Below, piece after piece: positions 52,946 through 61,479 of a DNA stretch of 64,000 bases. A program made the translations under genes and the position numbers. The notes below the pieces were generated by a model. The model was not told where the DNA came from. It worked only from the letters and a program-made list of their open reading frames with translations, and did no database searches. The stretch covers positions 1 to 64,000 of the forward strand of contig CACAWF010000002.1 in assembly GCA_902536085.1 (NCBI GenBank), in the 5' to 3' direction. This DNA is from an uncultured Pelagibacteraceae bacterium (GTDB lineage: Bacteria > Pseudomonadota > Alphaproteobacteria > Pelagibacterales > Pelagibacteraceae). How positions within the stretch are numbered: the first letter of the stretch is position 1; every line of letters begins with the position of its first letter.

Positions 52946-54685
52946 TTATTTATTAAATTTTTCAAAATTTCCGGAGTCAATTATTTTACCGTTTTCAACT
53001 CTATAAATTATGTCTGATTGTTTAAGTGTTCCAATTCTATGTGCGACTGAAATAAATGTTTTATCTTTAAATTTATAAATTTCTTCTAGTATCTTGTTTT
53101 CAGTAAACGTATCTAAAGAACTAGTTGCTTCATCTAAAATTATAATCTGTGGATTTCCTAATAGAGCACGAGCTATTCCTACCCTTTGTATTTCCCCAAC
53201 CGATAAATTAATACCTTTTTCTCCTAGGTTGTGGTCGAGACCTAAATGAAGTCTTTTAAATAAATTGAATAAATTTGTTTTTTTTAATAATTCAATAATA
53301 TATGTATCATCAAATTTTTTCTGGTCTGAACCAAATAAAATATTGTTTTTAAGCGTATCATCTAAAATAAATATTTTTTGAGGTATATAAGCAACTTTTG
53401 TTTTCCAATTATTATTTGTTTTAAAAATTGATTTACCATCAATTTTTATATCTCCAATATTTGGTTTTAATATTCCAGATATTATTTCAATTATTGTGCT
53501 TTTACCTGATCCACTAGTTCCTATAATACCGATTTTTTTATTAACTGGTATTTTCAAATATATATCTTCAATTTTAAATTCTCTATTGTTTGGATATTGA
53601 TATTTTTTTATGTCTACCAGGATTTCTTTATATAGAGAGATATCTTCTGACTTTTCTTTTTGATTTAGTAAATCTAATTTAAAAGTTTTTGCCTCACTAG
53701 TTAAAACTTCTACAGCTGGAAAACAAAACTTAATCATCTGTATATTGTTTATAATTCTATTTGCTGAAGGCATTATTCTAAAAGCTGCAGCTAAGTATAA
53801 GGCTAATATAGAAAAAGTTTCTGAAAATTGAATATTTGATCTACTTAATAAAACAAAAATTATAATTACAATCAAAATAGCAACAAATTCGAATAGATGC
53901 CTTGGAATTTGATTTAAAAAATTTATTTTAAGTGAAATATTTGCTAATTTTTGATTTTGATCAAAGAATTTACTGTAAAAAAAGTTTTCTCTTTCCATCA
54001 TCTTAATGTCCTTTACTGCTCCAAATCCTTCCTGCAAAAATTGGATTCTTTTTTTTTCCAAATTTTGTCTAGTGTAGCCCCAATCTTTAATATAATTTTT
54101 AAAATAGCTTATATAAATTGTTCCAACAGTTATAAAAATTATAAAGGTAATCGATGTTACAAAAGGATTTATAAACATCAAAAAAACAAAAATTGAGGAT
54201 AAAATTATTGTTTCTAAGCTTACTAGTAGAGAGCTCATGTAAAATCTGATCAGATGATCGATTTCACTCATAATATTTCTTAAAAATTCAGAAGAATTTT
54301 TTCCAATAAAAAAGCTGTAGTCTTTACCAATGTAATTCTTAAAAAATTTATTAGATAAATTAAATTTAAAATTATTTAAAAAGCTTTGCTCATACCATGA
54401 TATGAAAATTAAAAAAATTATTTTAAAAAGATAAATTAAAATAAATAATAATACAAAAAAATAAATTAGATTTTCTTTTGACATTGAAAATGTTTCAAGG
54501 ATAAAATTTACAAGTTCATTATTATTAATTTCATTAGAAATAAATAGAGACGAAATGGGTAAAATCATACTTAAACCTAGGAGTTCAAGTAAGGATGCAA
54601 ATCCCATAAAAATAAATAAAAATATAATTTTATTTTTTTCTTTCTTTTCGAAAAGATTGAAAATTTTCATATTTTTAAATTTCAT
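52946..54685 (-). CDS. ABC transporter, fused permease/ATPase (PglK/MsbA-like flippase)
   Basis: Half-type ABC exporter of 579 residues. Six membrane helices lie within about 18-320. The ATPase follows with Walker A GTSGSGKST, the ABC signature LSVGEIQR, Walker B IIILDEATSSLD and an H-loop in SVAHRIGTL. The closest logic is PglK, which flips lipid-linked oligosaccharides, or MsbA; the glycan neighbourhood favours PglK-like action. No wzx or wzy homologue is visible in the window. The start overlaps the upstream CMP-sugar synthetase by 4 bp. Confidence 0.88.
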   Translation of the reverse strand: MKFKNMKIFNLFEKKEKNKIIFLFIFMGFASLLELLGLSMILPISSLFISNEINNNELVNFILETFSMSKENLIYFFVLLFILIYLFKIIFLIFISWYEQSFLNNFKFNLSNKFFKNYIGKDYSFFIGKNSSEFLRNIMSEIDHLIRFYMSSLLVSLETIILSSIFVFLMFINPFVTSITFIIFITVGTIYISYFKNYIKDWGYTRQNLEKKRIQFLQEGFGAVKDIKMMERENFFYSKFFDQNQKLANISLKINFLNQIPRHLFEFVAILIVIIIFVLLSRSNIQFSETFSILALYLAAAFRIMPSANRIINNIQMIKFCFPAVEVLTSEAKTFKLDLLNQKEKSEDISLYKEILVDIKKYQYPNNREFKIEDIYLKIPVNKKIGIIGTSGSGKSTIIEIISGILKPNIGDIKIDGKSIFKTNNNWKTKVAYIPQKIFILDDTLKNNILFGSDQKKFDDTYIIELLKKTNLFNLFKRLHLGLDHNLGEKGINLSVGEIQRVGIARALLGNPQIIILDEATSSLDTFTENKILEEIYKFKDKTFISVAHRIGTLKQSDIIYRVENGKIIDSGNFEKFNK

Positions 54686-55365
54686 TTTTTTCTAATAATT
54701 TTCTTAAATTTCAGTAAGTCTTCCATGGTATCAATGTCTATAGATCTTGAAGTTGGGATTTTAATATACGTACATTTATTTTTTTTTTGCCAAATGAATG
54801 GTTTAGAAAAATTTAGATAGAATTTTTTTTTAGCCAAAAAGATTGCTCCATTTAAAGAGAAATATTTTTTCTTTACTTTTTTAGAGTTAAAATTAAATTT
54901 CAAGAGATTTTTTTTTGTTTCAACATTAAATTTTTTTTTTTTTTTTGAAGCTGAAATAGATATAAGTGAACTGAAATTTTTATCAATTATATGCTCTATG
55001 GACTTATCAATATCTTTACTATTTCTAAGTGGAGAAGTTGGTTGTAGCAGCAAAACATAGTCACATTTAAACTTAATTTTTTTAAGAACATGTTTAATTA
55101 CTTCCTCTGAATCTACGTGATCATTAGAAAGATATTTTGGTCTTTTAAATGGAACATCAAATCCTATCCTAGTAGCTAAATTTTTTATCTTTTCACTTTC
55201 TGTAGACAATATTGAACAGTCAATATATTTAGAATTCTTTATTGCTTCATATGTCCAATTTATTAAAATTTTACCTCGACTTACTTTAATTATGTTTTTT
55301 TGCTTTAGTCTTTTACTTGAGAGTCTAGCAGGAACTATAGCTAAAATTTTCTTTCCTTTATACAT
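54682..55365 (-). CDS. CMP-nonulosonate synthetase (acylneuraminate cytidylyltransferase)
   Basis: NeuA/LegF-type enzyme, 227 residues. ILAIVPARLSSKRLKQKNI (8-26) is the CTP-binding loop. DYVLLLQPTSPLRNSKDID (about 101-119) is the classic LLQPTSPLR motif, and IDIDTMEDLLKF is the C-terminal Asp-rich metal segment. It lies 4 bp after the LegC-family aminotransferase, consistent with activation of a legionaminic-type acid. The coding strand contains a run of 16 A (54931-54946) encoding five Lys, a possible slippage site. Confidence 0.88.
   Translation of the reverse strand: MYKGKKILAIVPARLSSKRLKQKNIIKVSRGKILINWTYEAIKNSKYIDCSILSTESEKIKNLATRIGFDVPFKRPKYLSNDHVDSEEVIKHVLKKIKFKCDYVLLLQPTSPLRNSKDIDKSIEHIIDKNFSSLISISASKKKKKFNVETKKNLLKFNFNSKKVKKKYFSLNGAIFLAKKKFYLNFSKPFIWQKKNKCTYIKIPTSRSIDIDTMEDLLKFKKIIRKK
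54931..54946. repeat. 16-bp A/T homopolymer inside a CMP-sugar synthetase gene
   Basis: Sixteen consecutive T on the plus strand (A on the coding strand), encoding SKKKKKF within the open frame. Runs of this length are prone to slippage and would switch the gene off by frameshift. The region is generally A/T-run rich, so functional phase variation is unproven. Confidence 0.7.
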
Positions 55366-55369
55366 TTAG

Positions 55370-56551
55370 TCAATTTTTAGAAATTTTTTTCAGCGTAGAA
55401 ATTACTTTTAATAAATCTGATTTTTTCAAATTTGTACTGGATGGAACTAATATCGTATTATTGAAAATTCTCTCTGAATTGGAAATATTATATCTTTGAT
55501 ATTTCTTATAAGGCTTTTGAAGGTGCAAAGGTTTCCAAATCGATCTTGTTTCAATCCCTTTTGAATAGAGAAAATTAATTATATATTCTTTTTTTAATAT
55601 CAAGTGCTTTTTGCAATTAATCGATAACATCCAGCAATTATTATCCGCGTAAGGAGGTTGATTATTAAAAGTAAAATTTTTTAAATTTTTAAATCTAGAT
55701 GAATAAAAATTTTTAATTTTTTTCTTTATTCCTAAAAAAGTTTTAATTTTTTCTAGTTGCGCTAAACCAACTGAAGCCTGTAAATTTGTTAACCTATAAT
55801 TGAACCCAATATCGTCATGTTCATAGTTTAACTTATCTACTGATGCTTGTGTCGAAAGGTGAAAAGATTTTTTAGCTAGTTCTTTAGAATTTGTAATTAT
55901 TACTCCGCCTCCACCACTTGTGATAATTTTATTTCCATTAAATGAAATGCATCCTAAATCTCCCACTGTTCCAGCATATCTATTTTTTAATTTTCCATAT
56001 AAATACTTAGTACCTAAAGCACCGGCTGCATCCTCGATAACTTTTATTTTCTTTTTTTTACACAATGCTAAAATTTCTTTAATGTTCGCAGCATTACCAA
56101 AAACATGTACAACGATTAAAGCGCTAATTTTTCTATTTGTTTTTTTGTTAAAGGTTTTGCCATTCTTTGAAAAAGTTTCTTTTAGTAAAAATGATTTGGT
56201 TTTATCATAATCTAAATTAAAAAATTCATCACAATCAATAAAAACTGGGCTAGCATCTAAATACCTGACTGCATTTGCAGTTGCGATAAAACTCATTGTA
56301 GGGACAATAACCTCATCTTTAGGTTCAACACCTGCAACTCTTAAGGCTAGATGAAGTGCTGAAGTACCGCTATTACAAGAAACGGCATATCTTACATTTA
56401 AAAATTTACTCAGTTTTTTCTCAAATTTATTTACATATTCTCCAACTGTAGAAACGTAAGATGTTTTGATACAATTTTTTAGATATTTTTTTTCATTACC
56501 AATCAAATTTGGAATTGATAATGGTATAAACTTATTTTTCTTAAATTTCAT
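55370..56551 (-). CDS. LegC-family PLP-dependent sugar aminotransferase
   Basis: DegT/DnrJ/EryC1/StrS fold, of the LegC type that forms the 4-amino sugar in legionaminic acid synthesis. VSCNSGTSALHLALRVAGV is the PLP phosphate cup, VIEDAAGALGT holds the PLP Asp, and CISFNGNKIITSGGGGV holds the Schiff-base Lys. An insertion near 128-142 (LKETFSKNGKTFN) is typical of LegC-like proteins. A start at ATG 56551 shortens overlap with the upstream gene; ATG 56560 is also possible. The neighbouring CMP-sugar synthetase fits a nonulosonate pathway. Confidence 0.88.
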   Translation of the reverse strand: MKFKKNKFIPLSIPNLIGNEKKYLKNCIKTSYVSTVGEYVNKFEKKLSKFLNVRYAVSCNSGTSALHLALRVAGVEPKDEVIVPTMSFIATANAVRYLDASPVFIDCDEFFNLDYDKTKSFLLKETFSKNGKTFNKKTNRKISALIVVHVFGNAANIKEILALCKKKKIKVIEDAAGALGTKYLYGKLKNRYAGTVGDLGCISFNGNKIITSGGGGVIITNSKELAKKSFHLSTQASVDKLNYEHDDIGFNYRLTNLQASVGLAQLEKIKTFLGIKKKIKNFYSSRFKNLKNFTFNNQPPYADNNCWMLSINCKKHLILKKEYIINFLYSKGIETRSIWKPLHLQKPYKKYQRYNISNSERIFNNTILVPSSTNLKKSDLLKVISTLKKISKN

Positions 56552-57518
56552 AATTTCCAAACAACTTCTTATTTTTATTTTTAAATAAGTTAAAATTTTC
56601 TATTATTTCATCTATACCAAAAGACACTGGATATTTTGCTTTAAACTTTAATTTTTTTTTAATTTTTGAAAAATCTACTTTATAATTTCTTGGATCAATG
56701 TCTCCTGATTTAAAAATAACTTTTGTTTTCGTTATTTTATTTGAAATCAACTCTACAATATCTTTTTTCCTGTAATTATTCTCATCACTTCCACAATTAA
56801 AAATTTCAAAGTTAAGTTTATTTTTTTCTTCATTAAGAACAGAAAAAATTATTCTAGCAAAATCTTTTACATGACAATAAGGTCTCCATGTATTTGGATC
56901 ATAAACTTCCAGCACTTTTTTGTGAAGTAAATCAAATGTAAATTCATTAACTGTCAAATCAAATCTCATTCTTGGTGATAATCCAAATGCAGTTGCAAAT
57001 CTAAGTATAATTGGCTCGTAATTAATTTTTTTATTTTGTTTGTTTAAAATAAAATTTTCTATTTCTACTTTTGCTTTGGCATATAAAGATAAAGGTTTCA
57101 ATTCGAAGTTTTCATCTGCTTTTAAATCTTGATTTATTAATCCATAGTTGGAACAAGTTGAAATGAATATAAGTTTACCGACCATTTCATTTTCAAAAAA
57201 ATCAATGCACTTTTTGATACCATCTATATTAGTAATTTTATTTAATTTTGGATACTTTTTAGTTATTGGATCGCCTACGAGTCCACCAAGAATTATCACA
57301 TCTGTAGAGTCATTTATTTCAAGATTTACTTTATTTAAATCTGAAAAATTTCCATTAATTAATTTGAAATGATCATTTTTTTGTAAATGCTTAATGCTAT
57401 TAAAGTTTTTATAAATAAAATTATCTAATATTGTAACATTAAAGCTTTTTCTTAATAGTTCTTCAGCAATAACTGTTCCAACATATCCAGCTCCACCAAT
57501 AAGTATAACGTTTCTCAT
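56541..57518 (-). CDS. NAD-dependent sugar epimerase/dehydratase
   Basis: Extended SDR of 325 residues. VILIGGAGYVGTVIAEELLR (4-23) is the Rossmann loop. FISTCSNYGL and SLYAKAKVEIENF give the catalytic Ser/Thr and YxxxK. LRFATAFGLSPRMRFD and YCHVKDFARI are typical of the GDP/UDP-sugar epimerase group. It runs directly into the LegC-family gene. It could supply the 4-keto sugar that LegC aminates, but a LegB-type UDP-GlcNAc 4,6-dehydratase would normally show a different sequence, so the exact step is open. Confidence 0.82.
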   Translation of the reverse strand: MRNVILIGGAGYVGTVIAEELLRKSFNVTILDNFIYKNFNSIKHLQKNDHFKLINGNFSDLNKVNLEINDSTDVIILGGLVGDPITKKYPKLNKITNIDGIKKCIDFFENEMVGKLIFISTCSNYGLINQDLKADENFELKPLSLYAKAKVEIENFILNKQNKKINYEPIILRFATAFGLSPRMRFDLTVNEFTFDLLHKKVLEVYDPNTWRPYCHVKDFARIIFSVLNEEKNKLNFEIFNCGSDENNYRKKDIVELISNKITKTKVIFKSGDIDPRNYKVDFSKIKKKLKFKAKYPVSFGIDEIIENFNLFKNKNKKLFGNYEI

Positions 57519-57520
57519 AT

Positions 57521-58672
57521 TTAGGATAAATAATTTGATATTTTTTTTCTCATCATATTGGATGTTTGATGACTATCTTCTATTATAAATTTTTTATCTG
57601 AATTTAATTGTTTAAAATAATCCTCTTCACTCATCTCAATTATTTTTAATACTATTTTTTTAAACTCTTCATAGTTATTCTTTGTAAAAAGGCATATATT
57701 GTTTAATGGAAAATTTATTGACTCATTGTTCGTGAAATTACAGGATAAAACTTTTTTTCCTAAACTAAGTGCCTCTCTCATAACTGTGGAATATCCTCCT
57801 ATGACAATTTTACTTTTTAAAAGATTTATATAGGTTGGATAAGTATCTCTTTTTTTTTGTATAATTTCAAAATTGGTATGACTCAAATATTTTTTATAAA
57901 AATCATTTTCTATTTTCTGATAAATTGAATCCGGTGCAGAGTCCCCACAAAAAACTAATCTTAATTTTTCCTCATCTCTCAATTTATGACAAAAGTACGC
58001 AATTTTTCCCACATGATCTGGATATGACGGAATTAATTGTAAATCATCACTTTTACTTGGGAATAATTTTTTCTTGGATGGGGAGTATTCAGATATTAAA
58101 CAAATATCATATTCAATATCTTTGTTTTGGTTGTTTTTGCTTAAATACTCTAAACTTAGAGAGGCTCTGAGAGATCCTATAGGAAAAAATTCTTTTATTT
58201 CAATTTCACTTTTTTCATAAATATTTTTTTCATAATTTCCAAAACAAAAAAACTCAGGAATAAATATTTTTTTTTTAAGACTTCTGCTTAGAGAAAGTAG
58301 GTCATGATGTCCATGTTGTATGGCTATAAATTTTATTTCATTTTGTAAAAACTTAGCTATTATTGAAAATTCTATAGAGTGAGGAATATGGCTAATCACT
58401 ATTTTAGGGGAAAACTCTTTAATTAATGCAATTAGATATAATTGTTTAAGCGGTAACTGAAATAAATTTTTAATAACAAAAAAAATAATCTTGAAATTTA
58501 CAAAAATTTCTGAAATTTTTTCTTGCCTTACACTTAAAACTTTATATTTCTCATTAGTTAATAATTGTAAAATAGCATCTTTGCCTTCACAATCAAAAAT
58601 AATTAAATCAATTTCATCAATTTTACCAAATAAAAATTTTGACCTTAAAAAAATCTTAAAAAGTTTAAGCAT
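57521..58672 (-). CDS. Putative GT-B-like surface polysaccharide protein
   Basis: A 383-residue protein that I cannot place in a named family. IKFIAIQHGHHDLLSL, FIPEFFCFGNYEKNIYEKS, EFFPIGSLRASLSL, DICLISEYSPSKKK and LKSKIVIGGYSTVMREALSLGKK follow the same order as in capsule and polysialic-acid-type GT-B transferases (histidine after IQHG, and a C-terminal Ser/Thr-rich phosphate-binding loop). It lies 16 bp after the acyl carrier protein gene and 2 bp before the epimerase gene. Function as a sugar transferase is inferred. Confidence 0.5.
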   Translation of the reverse strand: MLKLFKIFLRSKFLFGKIDEIDLIIFDCEGKDAILQLLTNEKYKVLSVRQEKISEIFVNFKIIFFVIKNLFQLPLKQLYLIALIKEFSPKIVISHIPHSIEFSIIAKFLQNEIKFIAIQHGHHDLLSLSRSLKKKIFIPEFFCFGNYEKNIYEKSEIEIKEFFPIGSLRASLSLEYLSKNNQNKDIEYDICLISEYSPSKKKLFPSKSDDLQLIPSYPDHVGKIAYFCHKLRDEEKLRLVFCGDSAPDSIYQKIENDFYKKYLSHTNFEIIQKKRDTYPTYINLLKSKIVIGGYSTVMREALSLGKKVLSCNFTNNESINFPLNNICLFTKNNYEEFKKIVLKIIEMSEEDYFKQLNSDKKFIIEDSHQTSNMMRKKISNYLS

Positions 58673-58688
58673 TTTGTGTTTGTGGAGA

Positions 58689-58931
58689 TTATATAATTTC
58701 GACTTTGTATTTCTTTAAGATCTCTATACCTTTTTTAAACGAGCTAAAATCAATAATATCATCAGTTTCAAAAGTGATTTTATATTCTTCCTCTAGCGCT
58801 GATATTAAAGTCATGTGTCCTATAGAGTCCCACTCGTCAACCTCATTATATTTTATTTCCTCAGAAAATTTAGAATTGTCTAAATTTAATGCAGATTTAA
58901 ATACTTTAGAATAATTTTCTATATTACTCAT
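58689..58931 (-). CDS. Acyl carrier protein, accessory
   Basis: An 80-residue phosphopantetheine-carrier domain. VDEWDSIGHMTLISALEEEY (31-50) contains the DS motif with Ser36 for the 4'-phosphopantetheine arm, and the four-helix pattern is complete. It is not next to fatty-acid synthesis genes; it overlaps the split-transketolase beta gene by 8 bp and belongs to the surface-glycan cluster. It probably carries an acyl or other small group for decoration or for synthesis of a modified sugar. Confidence 0.88.
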   Translation of the reverse strand: MSNIENYSKVFKSALNLDNSKFSEEIKYNEVDEWDSIGHMTLISALEEEYKITFETDDIIDFSSFKKGIEILKKYKVEII

Positions 58932-59919
58932 TATTTTTTAAATTTTTTATTTCTAATAGAATTTCATTTACAATCAAATTCGCATCTAATTTGAATTTTT
59001 TTTTAAGAAAATCATAATCTCCCCCTTTTGTATACCTATCATCTATACCATAAGAAATCATTTTGGGTGTATTTTCTAATTTTGCAAGACACTCTGAGAT
59101 AGCTGAGTTTAAACCTCCATATAAATTATGTTCCTCAATACAAATTATTAATTTATTTTTTTTTACAAATTCTTTAATCATGTTTTCATCTATTGGTTTT
59201 ATAGTATGAAAATTTATTACTTCAGCAAAGATTTTTTTTTCCTCTAATTTTTTTGAAACAGCTAAAGCTTCACCTACCATTTGGCCAGATGAGACTATAG
59301 TTAGATCGCTACCTTTTTTAAGTGAAATTGCTTTTCCTATTTTAAATTCATAGTCTTCCTCATAAACCTGCTGAATTCCAGAGCCTCCTGTTAACCTTAT
59401 ATAAACAGAATTTTTATGATTAAAACTAGCTAGCAAAGCTTTAGCTAATTCAGCAGAGTCTGCCGGAGAAATTATTGTAATATTAGGTATTGATCTCAAT
59501 ACACCTACATCTTCAATACAACAATGAGTATATCCAAGATTTCCTAAGACTAGTCCACTCGCTAGACCAACCATGCAAATTTTTTGATTCATATAACCTA
59601 AATTTACTTTAATTTGCTCACAACATCTCATGGTTTGAAAAGGTGCGAAAGTTGTAGTAATTACATTAAATCCTTCGCTTGATAAGCCAGTTGCGATACC
59701 GATAAGATTTTGCTCCGCAATGCCTACATCTATATATTTCTCAGGAAATTTTTTCTTAAATCTATCAAGACCTGCTGAGGTAGAAACGTCAGCAGTTAAT
59801 ATAATTAAGTTTTTTTCTTTTTGACTAATTTCTTGAGCAATTATGCCAAAACTCGCTCTCATTCCAAGTTTAGACCAAATTTTGAAATTGTTTTTACTCA
59901 AAAATTTATTCTGATCCAT
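58924..59919 (-). CDS. Transketolase-like protein, C-terminal half (pyrimidine-binding and C domain)
   Basis: A 331-residue protein corresponding to the second half of transketolase/DXS. MRASFGIIAQEISQKE, VDVGIAEQNLIGIATGLSSE (core GIAEQN with the ThDP-activating Glu) and AFHTIKPID-like VINFHTIKPIDENMI are visible. Its partner half is encoded immediately upstream with 14 bp overlap. Such split pairs occur in secondary sugar pathways, transferring two-carbon ketol units. Linkage to ACP and an SDR in a glycan cluster points to an unusual branched or extended sugar rather than central metabolism. Confidence 0.9.
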   Translation of the reverse strand: MDQNKFLSKNNFKIWSKLGMRASFGIIAQEISQKEKNLIILTADVSTSAGLDRFKKKFPEKYIDVGIAEQNLIGIATGLSSEGFNVITTTFAPFQTMRCCEQIKVNLGYMNQKICMVGLASGLVLGNLGYTHCCIEDVGVLRSIPNITIISPADSAELAKALLASFNHKNSVYIRLTGGSGIQQVYEEDYEFKIGKAISLKKGSDLTIVSSGQMVGEALAVSKKLEEKKIFAEVINFHTIKPIDENMIKEFVKKNKLIICIEEHNLYGGLNSAISECLAKLENTPKMISYGIDDRYTKGGDYDFLKKKFKLDANLIVNEILLEIKNLKNNE

Positions 59920-60730
59920 TTAATTCCTTAATTGCTATATCATACTGGCTCTTAGTAAGTATTTTATGATGCCAGTCATTATTATTCTCTGAAAACTTAA
60001 AACCCTTGCCTTTAGTTGTTTTTGCAAGAATTAATTTAGGCTTGTTAGATTTTATATTAAAGGCTTTGATCAAATCATCTGTATTATGTCCATCAATTTC
60101 AACTACATGCCAATTAAAACTTGACCATTTTTTTGCTAAACTGTCTGAAGTCATAATTTCCTGATTAGTACCAGTTTGTTGTAAGTTATTATTATCTAGA
60201 ATTGCTGTTAAATTATTTAATTGAAAGTGAGGAGCGGACATAGCTGCTTCCCAAACTGAACCTTCATTACACTCTCCATCTCCAATTAAGACATAGGTAG
60301 AAAAGTTCTTTTTTCTTTTTTTTGCTGCCAGAGCAACGCCTATTCCAAGAGATAGTCCCATTCCAAGGCTTCCGTTTGAAAACTCAATTCCAAATTTTTT
60401 ATTAATCACCGGATGACCTAATAAAAAACTGTCATTTTTTTCAAAAAGCTGTAGTTCCTTTTTAGAAAAAAAACCTTTTTCAGCAAGAATTGAATAATAA
60501 CCTAAACAGGCGTGACCTTTACTTAGTATAAATCTGTCTCTATCTTCCCACAAAGGATCGTCTATTTTATATTTTAAAATTTCTTCAAAAAGAGCTACTA
60601 AAATTTCTACGGTTGATAATGATCCGCCGAAATGTGAGCTACTTGCTCCAGCAGCTAAAGATGTGTCCAGGATGCTTTTTCTTATTTTTTTGCACATCAG
60701 ACTTAATTTTTTTCTTTTTTCGATCATCAA
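59906..60730 (-). CDS. Transketolase-like protein, N-terminal half (ThDP diphosphate-binding domain)
   Basis: A 274-residue protein. RFILSKGHACLGYYSILAE holds conserved His73, HPVINKKFGIEFSNGSLGMG resembles the GHP and GSLG segments, and GDGECNEGSVWEAA at 150-163 with DNNNLQQ after is the ThDP/Mg motif. It needs the C-terminal partner at 58924, with which it overlaps. The full-length housekeeping transketolase is at 21655, so this pair is accessory. It lies 3 bp after the SDR gene. Confidence 0.9.
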   Translation of the reverse strand: MMIEKRKKLSLMCKKIRKSILDTSLAAGASSSHFGGSLSTVEILVALFEEILKYKIDDPLWEDRDRFILSKGHACLGYYSILAEKGFFSKKELQLFEKNDSFLLGHPVINKKFGIEFSNGSLGMGLSLGIGVALAAKKRKKNFSTYVLIGDGECNEGSVWEAAMSAPHFQLNNLTAILDNNNLQQTGTNQEIMTSDSLAKKWSSFNWHVVEIDGHNTDDLIKAFNIKSNKPKLILAKTTKGKGFKFSENNNDWHHKILTKSQYDIAIKELNGSE

Positions 60731-60733
60731 AAT

Positions 60734-61474
60734 TTAATAGCCTCCAGTAATATTAATTACCTCACCGTTGACATAACTCGACATGTCAGAAGCCAAAAAT
60801 AATACTACATTTGCAACTTCTTCAGGGCTTGCTACTCTTTTTAAAGGTATTTTTTTTATTGCTTCTTCAAGAACTTTTTTATTTATTCCTTTTTCGATCA
60901 TTCTAGTATTTGTAAGACCTGGGGCAACGGCATTTACCCTAATATTAAAAGGTCCTAATTCTTTAGATAATGACTTCGTAAAACTATTAATCGCAGATTT
61001 ACTTGCAGCATATATTGATCTTCCTGCATCACATTCGGTTGCTGCATTAGAAGAAATATTAATTATAGATCCATTTTTATTTTTCATGAATATTTTTAAA
61101 ACACCTCTAATAAGATACAATGCAGAAAAAAAATTCACTTGAAAAACTTCTTTGATTTTTTCATTAGTGGTCATTTGAAATAATGATACTTGGTCAACAC
61201 CAGCATTATTCACTAATATATCTATATTTTTATTACAATTTAAGATCATTTCAATTCCCTCTTTAATTTCATTCTCACTATTCAAATCGAAGTAAATAGG
61301 AATAATTGAATTATTGTATTGATTAGAGAGCTCTTTTATTGATTTTTCAAATTCACTATTTTTTTTTCTCGCACAACAAATTATATCTGAGCCATTCTCT
61401 GAAAATTTTTTTATCAATGAAAGGCCTATGCCTCCGTTGCAACCTGTAATCAATGATGTTTTTTTTTCTAGCAT
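60734..61474 (-). CDS. SDR family oxidoreductase, FabG-like
   Basis: Classical SDR of 246 residues. SLITGCNGGIGLSLIKKFSE (7-26) is the TGxxxGIG loop, NNAGVDQ follows, NISSNAATECDAGRSIYAASKSA gives the catalytic Ser and YxxxK (YAASK), and SYVNGEVINITGGY is the usual C-terminus. It closely resembles 3-oxoacyl-ACP reductase, and an ACP gene lies 1.8 kb downstream in the same operon. It may reduce an ACP-bound or sugar-bound ketone formed by the transketolase pair. Context leaves the true substrate open. Confidence 0.85.
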   Translation of the reverse strand: MLEKKTSLITGCNGGIGLSLIKKFSENGSDIICCARKKNSEFEKSIKELSNQYNNSIIPIYFDLNSENEIKEGIEMILNCNKNIDILVNNAGVDQVSLFQMTTNEKIKEVFQVNFFSALYLIRGVLKIFMKNKNGSIINISSNAATECDAGRSIYAASKSAINSFTKSLSKELGPFNIRVNAVAPGLTNTRMIEKGINKKVLEEAIKKIPLKRVASPEEVANVVLFLASDMSSYVNGEVINITGGY

Positions 61475-61479
61475 TATAG

